Origin: Halobacterium litoreum
GTDB taxonomy: Archaea > Halobacteriota > Halobacteria > Halobacteriales > Halobacteriaceae
Direction: 5' to 3'
DNA: 64,000 nucleotides
NCBI RefSeq assembly: GCF_021233415.1
Contig: NZ_CP089466.1
Coordinates: forward strand, 62,001-126,000
The notes beneath the pieces were generated by a model, which had not been told where the DNA came from, did no database searches, and was given only the letters and a program-made list of their open reading frames with translations. Position 1 is the stretch's first letter. Each line of letters begins with the position of its first letter. Both the position numbers and the translations under genes were made by a program. This document shows positions 1-8,411 of the stretch, one piece after another.

Positions 1-959
1 ACCGGAACTGACTCGCCTTCGGCGGTGAGTTCTCGGATTCGAGTCATGATTTGGGTGGAGCCGATGGGCGTGAGTTCGAGCGTCGCGCCGGTGCGGTCGC
101 AGACGTCCACGAGGCGCTGGCTGACGTTCACCGCGGAGACGGTGGTGTCGCCCTCCGAGAGTTCGGCCTCCGCGAGCGCGGCGAGCGTCGCGTCGCCCTC
201 CACGTACTCGCCGGTCTCGTCGAAGAAGATGGCGCGGTCCGCGTCGCCGTCGTGGGCGATGCCGACGTCGGCGTCGGCGGCGCGTACGAGGCCGCCGAGG
301 TCTTCGAGGTTCTCGCGCACGGGTTCGGGGTCCCGTCCCGGGAAGTGGCCGTCGGGCTGGCTGTTCACGGTGACTACGTCACAGCCCAGCTCGCGGTAGA
401 ACTCGGGGCTGGTGAGCGCGCCCGCGCCGTGTCCGGGGTCGAGTGCGACCGTCAGGTCGGCGTCCGCGATGGCCTCCCGGTCCACCGATTCGAGGAGCTG
501 CTCGACGTAGTGGCGGCGCGCCGACGGGACGTCGCTGTCCGCGCCCACCTCGTCCCACGCCGCGTCGTCGAACTGCTCGGTGGAGAACTTCCGCTCGATG
601 CGCTCGAGGTCGGCGACGGACAGTTCCACGCCGTCCGCGCCGACCAGTTTCACGCCGTTGTACTCCCCGGGGTTGTGGCTCGCGGTCACCATCACCGCGG
701 GCACCTCTTCGCGTTCAGCGTACGCTTGGGTCCCCGGCGTTGGCACCACGCCGAGGCGGTCCACGTCCGCGCCGACGCTCTGGAGGCCGCCGACCGCGGC
801 GTTCTCCAGCATCCGGCCCGTCGTCCGCGTGTCGCGCGCGACGGCGACGCGGTCGGCGCGCCACACCGACCCCGCGGCCTTCGCGACGCGCTGGACGAAC
901 CCCGGCGTCAACTCCTCGTTTGCCACCCCCCGCGTGCCACTCGACCCGAACACCTTCAT
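1..959 (-). CDS. Phosphohexomutase (phosphoglucosamine/phosphomannomutase family), 3' end outside window
   Basis: This is an alpha-D-phosphohexomutase, which moves phosphate between C1 and C6 of a hexose phosphate for nucleotide-sugar synthesis in the cytoplasm. The first 319 residues are visible and the C-terminus lies beyond base 1. The protein begins MKVFGSSGTRG, the family N-terminal signature. The phosphoserine loop TASHNP has its Ser near residue 94, and the metal-binding loop DGDADR starts near residue 237. The start is the ATG at 959, which overlaps the stop of the upstream lipoprotein as ATGA, so the two are probably translationally coupled. Domain 4, which sets sugar specificity, is not visible, so GlmM and ManB cannot be separated. 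Confidence 0.92.
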   Translation of the reverse strand, partial: MKVFGSSGTRGVANEELTPGFVQRVAKAAGSVWRADRVAVARDTRTTGRMLENAAVGGLQSVGADVDRLGVVPTPGTQAYAEREEVPAVMVTASHNPGEYNGVKLVGADGVELSVADLERIERKFSTEQFDDAAWDEVGADSDVPSARRHYVEQLLESVDREAIADADLTVALDPGHGAGALTSPEFYRELGCDVVTVNSQPDGHFPGRDPEPVRENLEDLGGLVRAADADVGIAHDGDADRAIFFDETGEYVEGDATLAALAEAELSEGDTTVSAVNVSQRLVDVCDRTGATLELTPIGSTQIMTRIRELTAEGESVP

Positions 960-1381
960 ACCGAATCCGACGGCTGTCGCCCTCTAATCGCTTCCGAACT
1001 GGTCGAGGCCGGTTCGACGAGCCGCTCGCCGTTTTCCTCGACGCGAACCGCGTACGTCTCCTCGCCGAAGTGATAGAGGCCGCCGGGGTTGTCGCAGTGA
1101 GCGCGCAGGTCCGCGGCGAGCGAGTCGCCGACGTCCCGCGCCGTGCCGGTCGTCACCCACTCGCCGCGGGGCGCCGTCGACGCCGAATCGAGGACGCGTT
1201 CGAGCACCGGGTGGTCGGCGACGAAGTCGGCTTCGAGCGCGCAGTGGCGAGTCTCGCCGTCGGCGCGGTCCTCGGGCGCGCGCATCACGCGAACGCGGAC
1301 CGGGTCGCTCCCGAGGACGCGAGCACACCCGCTTCCCGCCGCCAGCGCGGCGACCGACGCGAGTACCCTCCGTCGTCGCAT
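956..1381 (-). CDS. Small putative lipoprotein, unknown function
   Basis: I do not recognise this 141-residue protein. It starts MRRRRVLASVAALAAGSGC, a twin-arginine-like n-region followed by a hydrophobic stretch and a lipobox with Cys19, so it is probably exported and lipid-anchored. The mature part is acidic and has two further Cys (in the segments TRHCALEAD and LRAHCDNPGG) and no membrane helix. The reading frame stays open upstream to 1459, but the signal peptide sets the start at 1381. Its stop overlaps the phosphohexomutase ATG by ATGA. The opposite-strand gene starts 80 bp away, so the space between holds two divergent promoters. Confidence 0.7.
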   Translation of the reverse strand: MRRRRVLASVAALAAGSGCARVLGSDPVRVRVMRAPEDRADGETRHCALEADFVADHPVLERVLDSASTAPRGEWVTTGTARDVGDSLAADLRAHCDNPGGLYHFGEETYAVRVEENGERLVEPASTSSEAIRGRQPSDSV

Positions 1382-1461
1382 TGGGGTGTGGTACGAACCC
1401 CATCCCAAAGGGTTTTCGAGAAATCGCAACACTTTGGCCGTCACGCGCGGCGGATTCACGT

Positions 1462-2286
1462 ATGCCCGAGATTCGAGAGAAACGCGTCTACGTCGACCGC
1501 GCGGCGACCGTCGAGGCGTACGTCGCCGCCGAACTGGGCGTCGCGGTGGCGCGCGTCTCCGGCGACAAAATCGGGGAGTTCAGCCTCGTCGAGCGCTGTA
1601 CCGCCCGCGACGTGGCGGCGACCGCGCTCGGCGTCGCGGCGGCGACCGACGACGATGTCCTGCTCGGCGACGGCGAGGATTTCGCCGAAACCGGCTTCGG
1701 GCCGGCGGTCGCGGTGGCGGGCGTCGGCGACGGCGTGCTCGCGGCGGGCGCGGACGGCACCGTCGCGCGCTACGACGGCGACGACTGGACGACCGTCGGG
1801 AGCGTCGACGCCGACGTGCGCGCACTGGACGCGGACCTCGTCGCGGCGAGCGACGGCGTTCACCGCGTCACCGACGACGGTCTCGCGCCCGCCGGACTCG
1901 ACGACGCGCGGGACGTGGCGGCCGCGGGCGTCCCGCACGCCGCGACCGCGTCGGGCCTGTACGCGCTCGGAAACGGCTGGATGGACGCGCTCGACGGCGA
2001 CTTCCGCGTCGTCGCCAGCGACCCCGTGAGCGCGAGTCCGGGCGAACTCGGGCGCGCCCACGCCGCCACCCCGGAGGCCCTCTACGCCCACGACGACGGC
2101 GACTGGACGACCGTCTCTCTCCCCGTCGAAGAAGTGGTCGCCGACGTCGCCTACGCCACCGACGCACCCGTCGTGCTGACCGAGGACGGCACGCTCGCCG
2201 TCGACGCGGGCGACGGCTTCCGCCACCGCAACCTCGGCCTCCACGACGCGCGCGCAGTCGCCGTCGTCGCCGACGACGGCGAGTAA
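1462..2286 (+). CDS. HVO_0234-type beta-propeller protein
   Basis: This conserved haloarchaeal protein of 274 residues has unknown function. After an N-terminal segment (MPEIREKRVYV to about residue 65, containing GDKIGEFSLVERCTARDVA) there are short repeats of the form GDGVLAAG-DGTVARYDGDDWTTV, each with a D-W-TTV strand, as in a small beta-propeller. I recall this as the HVO_0234 family, which neighbours PRPP synthetase in other haloarchaea, as here. The frame is open from 1381, but the ATG at 1462 matches the conserved N-terminus. There is no signal peptide, so it is cytoplasmic. Confidence 0.75.
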   Translation: MPEIREKRVYVDRAATVEAYVAAELGVAVARVSGDKIGEFSLVERCTARDVAATALGVAAATDDDVLLGDGEDFAETGFGPAVAVAGVGDGVLAAGADGTVARYDGDDWTTVGSVDADVRALDADLVAASDGVHRVTDDGLAPAGLDDARDVAAAGVPHAATASGLYALGNGWMDALDGDFRVVASDPVSASPGELGRAHAATPEALYAHDDGDWTTVSLPVEEVVADVAYATDAPVVLTEDGTLAVDAGDGFRHRNLGLHDARAVAVVADDGE

Positions 2287-2651
2287 GCCCTCGGCGTTTC
2301 ACGTTCTCACAGCCGACCGACCACCTGACAACGGGCGGCCGACTGACTTCCCGGTGCCGGGTGGACTGAGCGGTCGCGGCGCGACCGCGGGGGTCGGAAG
2401 ACGAGCGAAGCGAGTCTTCCGGGACTTCGAAAGGGGACGACCGGTCGCGTCGCGGTGCGCGACCCCTATCGCGAACGCAGTGAGCGATATGTCGCGCAGC
2501 CGGCGCGAGCGGGAGGGGGCTTTCGACGAAGTGTTGATGCAGGTCGCCGTGGCGAACTCCGAGGAGAAAACGACGGAAACTGCCGTGGGACCCTCTCCCA
2601 CCCGAAACAGCGAGGGAAACGCGTAAGCCGTCGGCTCGACTCGACTCGCGT
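2287..2651. repeat. Intergenic region with stacked palindromes, related to the element at 59914-60177
   Basis: I see no gene in these 365 bp. The stretch is full of short perfect inverted repeats: GGAAGAC/GTCTTCC around 2397-2421, GGTCGCG/CGCGACC around 2444-2465, and TATCGC/GCGATA at about 2467-2490. The last unit, CTATCGCGAACGCAGTGAGC, recurs word for word at about 60111-60130. Short reading frames here (for example 2354-2626) lack family features and cross the palindromes. It looks like a decayed copy of a dispersed palindromic element. The prs promoter should lie in the last 60 bp. Confidence 0.55.
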
Positions 2652-3491
2652 ATGATACTCAGCGGGTCCGCGACGCAGTCGCTGGCGGCGTCGCTCGCCG
2701 CCGACCTCGGGGTCGACCTCGGGCGGGTCGACTACGAGTCGTTCCCGGACGGCGAACAGATGGTGACCGTACCCGAGGTGGCGGGCCGGGCGGTCGTGGT
2801 GGCGTCGACCGTCTCCAGCGACGCGCACGTGGAACTGCTCCAGTTGCAGGACGCGGCGCGCGAGGCTGGCGCGAGCGAGGTCGTGACCGTGCTGCCGTAC
2901 ATGGGGTACGCGCGACAGGACGAGGCGTTCGAGACGGGGCAGCCGGTGTCGGCGCGGGCGGTGGCGCGCGCCGTCTCGACGGGCGCCGACCGCGTGGTCA
3001 CCGTCAACCCCCACGAGGACGCCGTGCTGGACTTCTTCGACGTGCCGGCGGTGGGCGTGGACGCGGCGCCGCGGCTCGCGGACCCGCTCCCCGACGGGCT
3101 CGCCGACCCGGTGTTTCTCGCGCCGGACGACGGCGCAATCGGCATCGCCGAGTCGGTGCGGGACGCCTACGGCGAGGGCGACACCGACCACTTCGAGAAA
3201 GTCAGACACTCCGGGAGCGACGTGACCGTCACCCCGAGCGACATCGACGTGTCTGGCCGCGACGTGGTCGTCACCGACGACATCATCGCGACTGGCTCCA
3301 CGATGAGCGAGGCCATCGCGGCGCTCGACGACCCGGCGCGCGTGTTCGTCACCTGCGTCCACCCCCTGCTCGCGGGGAACGCCCGTCTCAAACTCGCGAA
3401 CGCCGGCGCGGAAGCGGTCTACGGCACGGACACGCTCGAACGCGTCGTCTCCGAGGTGTCCGCGGCGCCCGCCATCGCCGAGGAACTCTGA
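2652..3491 (+). CDS. prs: Ribose-phosphate pyrophosphokinase (PRPP synthetase)
   Basis: Makes 5-phosphoribosyl 1-pyrophosphate from ribose 5-phosphate and ATP for purine, pyrimidine, His and Trp synthesis. It has 279 residues, near the usual archaeal length. Visible motifs are the N-terminal domain strand YESFPDGEQMV, the catalytic flexible-loop region YMGYARQDEAFETGQP with its Arg and Asp, and the PRPP-binding loop VVVTDDIIATGSTM near residues 204-217. It stands alone between the propeller gene and a convergent ileS. It starts at ATG 2652 about 15 nt after a run of SD-poor sequence, and the ATG agrees with the family N-terminus. Confidence 0.95.
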   Translation: MILSGSATQSLAASLAADLGVDLGRVDYESFPDGEQMVTVPEVAGRAVVVASTVSSDAHVELLQLQDAAREAGASEVVTVLPYMGYARQDEAFETGQPVSARAVARAVSTGADRVVTVNPHEDAVLDFFDVPAVGVDAAPRLADPLPDGLADPVFLAPDDGAIGIAESVRDAYGEGDTDHFEKVRHSGSDVTVTPSDIDVSGRDVVVTDDIIATGSTMSEAIAALDDPARVFVTCVHPLLAGNARLKLANAGAEAVYGTDTLERVVSEVSAAPAIAEEL

Positions 3492-3515
3492 CTCGCGGCG
3501 TTCTCGTCGCCGACG

Positions 3516-3520
3516 AAAAA
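3516..3520 (-). terminator. Oligo-T terminator candidate after ileS
   Basis: The minus strand has a T5 run 20 nt past the ileS stop, in the 49-bp gap between the convergent prs and ileS genes. Archaeal RNA polymerase commonly stops at such T runs. This is inferred from position only. Confidence 0.4.
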
Positions 3521-3540
3521 GGAGGCCGACTCGACTCCGC

Positions 3541-6500
3541 CTACAGTTCTTCGACTTCGAGCGCTATCTTCGTGCCGTCGACGTCCCACTCCTCGCGGTA
3601 GCCGTCCTCGACTTCCGCGAGTTCGCGGGCGCGGGTCTCCTCCTTGACGAGGTCCTCGTGGCGCGCGACGAGTTCGCCGACGCGCTCGTCGAACACGAGC
3701 ACGTCGAGGCGAATCTCGGCGTCCATCTCGAGGTCCATGTCCTTGCGCATCTCCTGGACGCGCCGGATGACCTCGCGGGCGTAGCCCTCGCTCTCCACGT
3801 CCTCGTTCAGTTCGGTGTCGACGTAGACGGTGCCACCTGTGAAGTCGGCGCCTGCGACGTGCTCGGGCGTGGACTCGACGAACTCCACCATCTCCTCGGT
3901 GAGTTCCACGTCCATCCCGAGGGCTTCGCTCACTTGGTCGGCGAGCGCGTCGAGGTCCTTCGACGTGACTTCGGCGTCGTTCAGCGCGTTCATCACGCGC
4001 CCCGCGTCGTCGCCGAACGCCGGGCCGAGCTCGCTCATGTCGGCGCGCGCGCTGTACGCGAGTTCGCCCCACGACTCGCCCGGCTGAACGACTTCGACAG
4101 ACCGGGCGTTCAGGCGGTCGGCGAGCAGGTCGCCGTGCGCGTCGAGCGCGTCCACGACGGCCTCGTCGTCGGCGTCCACGACGATGCGCGTGACGGGCCA
4201 GCGGAGTTTCCGGCCGGCCTGCTGGCGGGCGTGACTCCCCGCCTCCTCGACGCGCCGGAGCACGCCGACGGCGTCCTCCAGTTCGGGGTTCCGGTACGCC
4301 TCGTCGACCTCGGGCCAGTCGCACATGTGGACCGTCTCGTAGGCCGCGTCGCCGGCGAGGTGCTGGTAGAGTTGCTCGGAGACGAACGGCGCGTACGGCG
4401 CGAGCAGCGCGGTGACCTCCAGCAGGACGCGTTGCATCGTCGCGTACGCCGCCGTCTTCGACGCCGAGTCCTCCTCTTCCCACATGCGCTCGCGGACGAC
4501 CTGCACGTAGTACCGGGAGAGGTCCTCCACGACGAAGTCGAGCAGTTCGTCGAGGGCCTTGTGCTGCTCGTAGGCCTCCCAGTACTCGTTGGCGTCCGCC
4601 TTCACGCGCTGGAGCGTCGAGAGCAGCCACTCGTCGACGCGTTCGAGGTCGGCGTCCGCCACGCCGACGCCAGCGTTCTCGCCGCCGAAGGCCTCGGGGA
4701 CGTTCGCGTCGAAGCCGTCTTTGGCCATGTACGGCCGGGGGAACCGGAAGACGTTCCAGAGGATGTTGAGGTCGCTTTGCATGTTCGCGACCTCCTCCTT
4801 CGAGACGCGCATGTCGTCGCCCTGCGGCGTCACCGACAGGACGAACATCCGCATCGGGTCCGCGCCGTACTCCTCGATGAGTTCGTGGGGGTCGATGCGG
4901 ATGTCTCGGGACTTCGACATCGACCGGCCGTCCGGCATCAGCGCGTGTCCGTGCATCAGGACGTTCTTGTACGGCGATTCGCCGACCGCCGCGGTGCCCA
5001 TCCCGAGTTGAGACCAGAACCACCCGCGGGTCTGGTCGTGGGCCTCGATGATGAGGTCGGCGGGCCACAGTTCGTCGTAGGCCTCGGTCTCGCTCGGGTA
5101 GTTCAGGGTGCCCCACGACGCCACCGAGGAGTCGATCCACACGTCGAAGACGTCCGCGACGCGCGTGTACGTCGTGCCGTCCTCGGTGATGGTGAGGTCG
5201 TCGACCGTGTCCTTGTGGAGGTCGACCGCCTCGGGGTCGACGTCCTGGTCGACGCGCTCGGCGAGTTCCTCGCGGTCGCCGACCACGACCACGTCGTCGA
5301 CGTCGCCGCTCCAGTCCTCGGGCGTCCAGATGGGGATGGGGATGCCCCAGTAGCGCTGCCGGCTGACGTTCCAGTCCGGCGCGTCCTCCACGAAGTCACG
5401 GAACCGGCTCTCCTGTGCCCACTCGGGGTACCACTGGGAGTCGCCGATGTTGTCCAGCAGTTCGTCCTTGACGTCGGTGACGGTGATGAACCACTGGTCG
5501 GTGACGATTTGCACGATGCCGGTGTCACACCGCCAGCAGTGCCCGTAGCTGTGGGAGACGGTCTGCTCCGCGAGGAGCGCGCCGTGGGCTTCGAGGTCCG
5601 CGATGATGCCGTCGTTGGCGTCGCGCACGAACTCGCCCTCGTACTTCCCGCCCTCGCTGGTGTAGACGCCGTCCTCGCCGACCGGACAGAACACGGGCAG
5701 GCCGAGTTCCTCGCCGCGCTCGAAGTCCTCCTCGCCGTGCCCCGGCGCGGAGTGGACGAGGCCGGTGCGGTCGACCTCCACCCAGTCTCCGTGGTACACC
5801 TCGTGGGTGCCCTCGGCGTCCACGGGGTTCGCGGGGACTTCCTCGGCGAGCGGCGGCGTATACGACCAGCCGATTAGGTCGCTGCCGAGCAAGTCCTCCT
5901 CGACGGTGTAGTCGTCGTAGCGCCCGGCGGACAGCACGTCGTCGACGCACTCCTCCGCGAGGTAGAGGACTTCCTCTTTCCCGTCCTTCGTCGCGCGCAC
6001 CTTCTGGTAGGTGGTCTCCTCGTCCACCGCGACGAACTCGTTTGCGGGGATGGTCCACGGCGTCGTCGTCCAGATGACGAGACTCCCCTCGCGGTCGTCG
6101 AGGTCGAATTTGACGTAGATGGAGGGGTCCTCGACGTCCTCGTACTCGACCTCGTTGTTCGCGATGGCCGTCTCGCAGCGCGGACACTGGCTGATGGAGC
6201 GCTTCCCGCGCTCCACGAGGTCGTTGTCGTACACCTGGCTGAACGCCCACCACGTCGACTCCATGTACTCCGGGGAGACGGTCTTGTAGGGGTCGTCCCA
6301 GTCCATCCACACGCCGAAGGACTTGAAGTCGGACTGGAGTTGCTGGAGGCTGTCCTCCGCGAACTCCCGGCAGGCGTCGAGGAAATTCTGGACGCCGTAG
6401 GCCTCGATGTCCTTCTTGTTCGCGAAGTCCATCTCCTCCTCGACTTTCGTCTCGATGGGGAGGCCGTGCATGTCGTAGCCCGGCCGGTCCGGGACGCGGT

Positions 6501-6735
6501 GGCCCTGCATCCGGTGGTAGCGGATGTAGGCGTCCTTCAGGCTCTTGTTCCACGCGTGGCCCATGTGGGCCGCGCCGGACGTGTACGGCGGGCCGTCCAC
6601 GAAGAAGAAGGGCTCGCCGTCCGCCCGGTGCGCTTTCGTTTTCTCGTACGCGTCGACGTCGTCCCAGTACGAGAACACCCGGTCCTCGACGTCCTCGGGG
6701 TCGTACTGGTCGGGCACGTCGCCGAATCCACTCAT
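3541..6735 (-). CDS. ileS: Isoleucyl-tRNA synthetase
   Basis: Class I aminoacyl-tRNA synthetase of 1064 residues that charges tRNA-Ile. The HIGH motif is HMGH at residues 57-60 (PPYTSGAAHMGHAWN) and the KMSKS loop is MSKS at 606-609 (GRSMSKSRDIRIDP). The CP1 editing domain lies between them, including ITVTDVKDELL and the motif WNVSRQRYWGIPIP. The C-terminal anticodon-binding region ends in a short beta tail like that of archaeal/eukaryal IleRS. Length and motifs are complete, with no frameshift. It is transcribed alone, convergent with prs. Confidence 0.97.
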   Translation of the reverse strand: MSGFGDVPDQYDPEDVEDRVFSYWDDVDAYEKTKAHRADGEPFFFVDGPPYTSGAAHMGHAWNKSLKDAYIRYHRMQGHRVPDRPGYDMHGLPIETKVEEEMDFANKKDIEAYGVQNFLDACREFAEDSLQQLQSDFKSFGVWMDWDDPYKTVSPEYMESTWWAFSQVYDNDLVERGKRSISQCPRCETAIANNEVEYEDVEDPSIYVKFDLDDREGSLVIWTTTPWTIPANEFVAVDEETTYQKVRATKDGKEEVLYLAEECVDDVLSAGRYDDYTVEEDLLGSDLIGWSYTPPLAEEVPANPVDAEGTHEVYHGDWVEVDRTGLVHSAPGHGEEDFERGEELGLPVFCPVGEDGVYTSEGGKYEGEFVRDANDGIIADLEAHGALLAEQTVSHSYGHCWRCDTGIVQIVTDQWFITVTDVKDELLDNIGDSQWYPEWAQESRFRDFVEDAPDWNVSRQRYWGIPIPIWTPEDWSGDVDDVVVVGDREELAERVDQDVDPEAVDLHKDTVDDLTITEDGTTYTRVADVFDVWIDSSVASWGTLNYPSETEAYDELWPADLIIEAHDQTRGWFWSQLGMGTAAVGESPYKNVLMHGHALMPDGRSMSKSRDIRIDPHELIEEYGADPMRMFVLSVTPQGDDMRVSKEEVANMQSDLNILWNVFRFPRPYMAKDGFDANVPEAFGGENAGVGVADADLERVDEWLLSTLQRVKADANEYWEAYEQHKALDELLDFVVEDLSRYYVQVVRERMWEEEDSASKTAAYATMQRVLLEVTALLAPYAPFVSEQLYQHLAGDAAYETVHMCDWPEVDEAYRNPELEDAVGVLRRVEEAGSHARQQAGRKLRWPVTRIVVDADDEAVVDALDAHGDLLADRLNARSVEVVQPGESWGELAYSARADMSELGPAFGDDAGRVMNALNDAEVTSKDLDALADQVSEALGMDVELTEEMVEFVESTPEHVAGADFTGGTVYVDTELNEDVESEGYAREVIRRVQEMRKDMDLEMDAEIRLDVLVFDERVGELVARHEDLVKEETRARELAEVEDGYREEWDVDGTKIALEVEEL

Positions 6736-6814
6736 GGAGTAGCCGTCTCGCTCGCACCTAAAAGGGTAATCGGTTGTACAGTCCTCGCACTGAGACGGGC
6801 CGGGAGTCGACCGC

Positions 6815-7042
6815 TTACGCGCCGAGCCGCGACCGTACCTTGTCCGTGTACAGCATCGTCCCGGCGGCGATGGCGACGATGCCCATGCCCGCGAGCCACG
6901 TCCCGAACACTAGGTCGCCGCCGCCGACGGACGCGACGCTCCGCAGTTCAGCGAGCAGGCCGCCGCCCACCAGCCCCGCGCCGAGGACGGCGTAGCCGAG
7001 TGTCACCAGCGCGTCGAACAGTTCCGGCAGTGAATCGAGCAT
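6815..7042 (-). CDS. Small two-helix membrane protein, unknown
   Basis: I do not recognise this protein of about 75 residues. Two hydrophobic segments are visible, LVTLGYAVLGAGLVGGGLLA and FGTWLAGMGIVAIAAGTMLY, followed by a basic tail DKVRSRLGA, giving a two-pass membrane protein with a positive cytoplasmic end. The frame is open upstream to 7084; I chose MLDSLPELF at 7042 because the extra 14 residues (MQQKDYKRRLATPG) cross the likely divergent promoter shared with the gene at 7122. The start is uncertain. Confidence 0.5.
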   Translation of the reverse strand: MLDSLPELFDALVTLGYAVLGAGLVGGGLLAELRSVASVGGGDLVFGTWLAGMGIVAIAAGTMLYTDKVRSRLGA

Positions 7043-7121
7043 ACCCGGGGTAGCCAGTCGGCGCTTGTAGTCCTTCTGTTGCACACAGAAGATTTACGAC
7101 GGCCTGCGTGCGACCCCCGCC

Positions 7122-7340
7122 ATGGGCCGTTACGGGAACCTCGACTACCCGAAACTCGCGAAGTACGGAACGCTCGCTAGCGTCGCGCTCGTCGTTGTCG
7201 GCGCCCTCGGCACGCGCCTCGGCGCCGGCACGCTCCCCGGTTGGGAACTCACGCTCCTCCTCGACGCCGAGATTCTGGGCGTCGTCGGAATGGTGGTGTG
7301 CCCGTTCCTGTTCGGCGTGTTCATGCCGCTGACCGAGTGA
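7122..7340 (+). CDS. Small two-pass membrane protein (conserved in haloarchaea)
   Basis: A 72-residue protein starting MGRYGNLDYPKLAKYGTL, then helix 1 (ASVALVVVGALGTRLGAG) and helix 2 (AEILGVVGMVVCPFLFGVFM). The N-terminal motif GRYGNLDYPKLAK looks like a conserved haloarchaeal small membrane protein family; I recall it as DUF7860 without certainty. It is followed 55 nt downstream by the thioesterase-like gene on the same strand. No function can be assigned. Confidence 0.6.
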   Translation: MGRYGNLDYPKLAKYGTLASVALVVVGALGTRLGAGTLPGWELTLLLDAEILGVVGMVVCPFLFGVFMPLTE

Positions 7341-7394
7341 CGCCGCTCCCGGGCCGCCGACAGGACTAACACGCCCTCCCGCGTCCGTCCCCGC

Positions 7395-7853
7395 ATGAGC
7401 GACGCGTTCGACGCGCTCGCCGACGCCGACGTACACGGAAGCGACGCCTTCGTCGTGGACGACGCCCACGCCACCGTCGCGTTCGGCGAGCAAACCGACC
7501 CGCCCGGCGAACCCGCCGCAGCCGACGCCAGCCCCGAGGAGGCCGTGCGCGTCCTCGGGACGCCGTACCTTCTCTCCCGGTTCGAGTTCGCGGCCCGCGA
7601 GTCCCTGCGCGGTCGCCTCCCCGAGGGGACGGGCGTCGTCGGGCGCGGCGCGTCAGTCTCCCACCTCGCGCCGGTCGCCGTCGGTGGCCGCGTCGAACTC
7701 TCCACCACGCTCGTCGGCGTCGACCGCCCCGGCCTGTCGTTCGCGTGCCGCGCCGAACGCGACGACGGTACCGCCGTCGCCACCGGCGACCTCACCTTCC
7801 GGGTGGTCGACCGCGACCGGTTCCGGGCCGAGGTCGCGCGACAACGCGAGTAA
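7395..7853 (+). CDS. Hotdog-fold thioesterase-like protein
   Basis: The 152-residue protein resembles small hotdog thioesterases of the FlK/4HBT-like group. The stretch GTPYLLSRFEFAARESLRG matches the helix that carries an active-site Thr/Glu in FlK-type enzymes, and the strands GVVGRGASVSHLAPVAVG and GRVELSTTLVGVDRPGLSFAC match the core sheet. The first about 45 residues are acidic and less typical. It would hydrolyse an acyl-CoA thioester, substrate unknown. It lies 32 nt upstream of the HIT gene on the same strand, possibly one transcript. Confidence 0.65.
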   Translation: MSDAFDALADADVHGSDAFVVDDAHATVAFGEQTDPPGEPAAADASPEEAVRVLGTPYLLSRFEFAARESLRGRLPEGTGVVGRGASVSHLAPVAVGGRVELSTTLVGVDRPGLSFACRAERDDGTAVATGDLTFRVVDRDRFRAEVARQRE

Positions 7854-7884
7854 CCTTTTGGTCGCCCGGTCCGTCTGCCGACCC

Positions 7885-8313
7885 ATGTCCGAGGACTGTA
7901 TCTTCTGTCGCATCGTCGACGGCGAACTCCCCGCGCGCGTCGTCTACGAGGACGACGACGTGCTCGCGTTCCTCGACGCGAACCCGCTCGCGCCCGGCCA
8001 CACGCTCGTCGTCCCGAAGGACCACTACGAGACGCTCGGCGACCTGCCCGCCGACGAGGGCGAGGCCGTGTTCGCGGCGCTCCACCGGCTCACGCCCGTC
8101 GTCGAGGCCGCCGTGGGCGCCGACGGGAGCAACGTCGCGTTCAACAACGGCGAGGCCGCCGGCCAGGAGGTCCCGCACGTCCACGGCCACGTCATCCCGC
8201 GGTTCGAGGACGACGGCGGGCGCCCCGTCCACGCCGTCGCCGGCTCCCGGCCCGACCTCTCCGACGACGAACTCGACGCCATCGCCGACGACATCGCGGC
8301 CGACGCCGAGTGA
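7885..8313 (+). CDS. HIT family nucleotide hydrolase
   Basis: A histidine-triad protein of 142 residues. The zinc pair C5/C8 appears in MSEDCIFCRI and the catalytic HVHGHV triad lies at residues 98-103 (VPHVHGHVIPRF). Such enzymes hydrolyse AMP from lysine, sulfate or amino-acid adducts, or act on dinucleoside polyphosphates; the sequence does not say which. The frame is open far upstream, but ATG 7885 gives the standard HIT N-terminus. Complete and ordinary. Confidence 0.9.
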   Translation: MSEDCIFCRIVDGELPARVVYEDDDVLAFLDANPLAPGHTLVVPKDHYETLGDLPADEGEAVFAALHRLTPVVEAAVGADGSNVAFNNGEAAGQEVPHVHGHVIPRFEDDGGRPVHAVAGSRPDLSDDELDAIADDIAADAE

Positions 8314-8411
8314 CTGGTCGGGGCGCCGTCCGGTGTCGCCCCGACGGCGCGCGCGCCGACCGAACATCCAAGAGGGCTCGGCCCGGTATCCCACCAGAGG
8401 CATCCTAATCC

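Noticed and set aside
51-1073. Long plus-strand open frame at the left edge
   Set aside because: It is the antisense of the phosphohexomutase, whose motifs (GSSGTRG, TASHNP, DGDADR) read cleanly on the minus strand.
3658-5877. 739-residue plus-strand frame
   Set aside because: Complement of ileS. In high-GC haloarchaeal genes long antisense frames are common; it has no family motif and is rich in Val/Arg/Asp.
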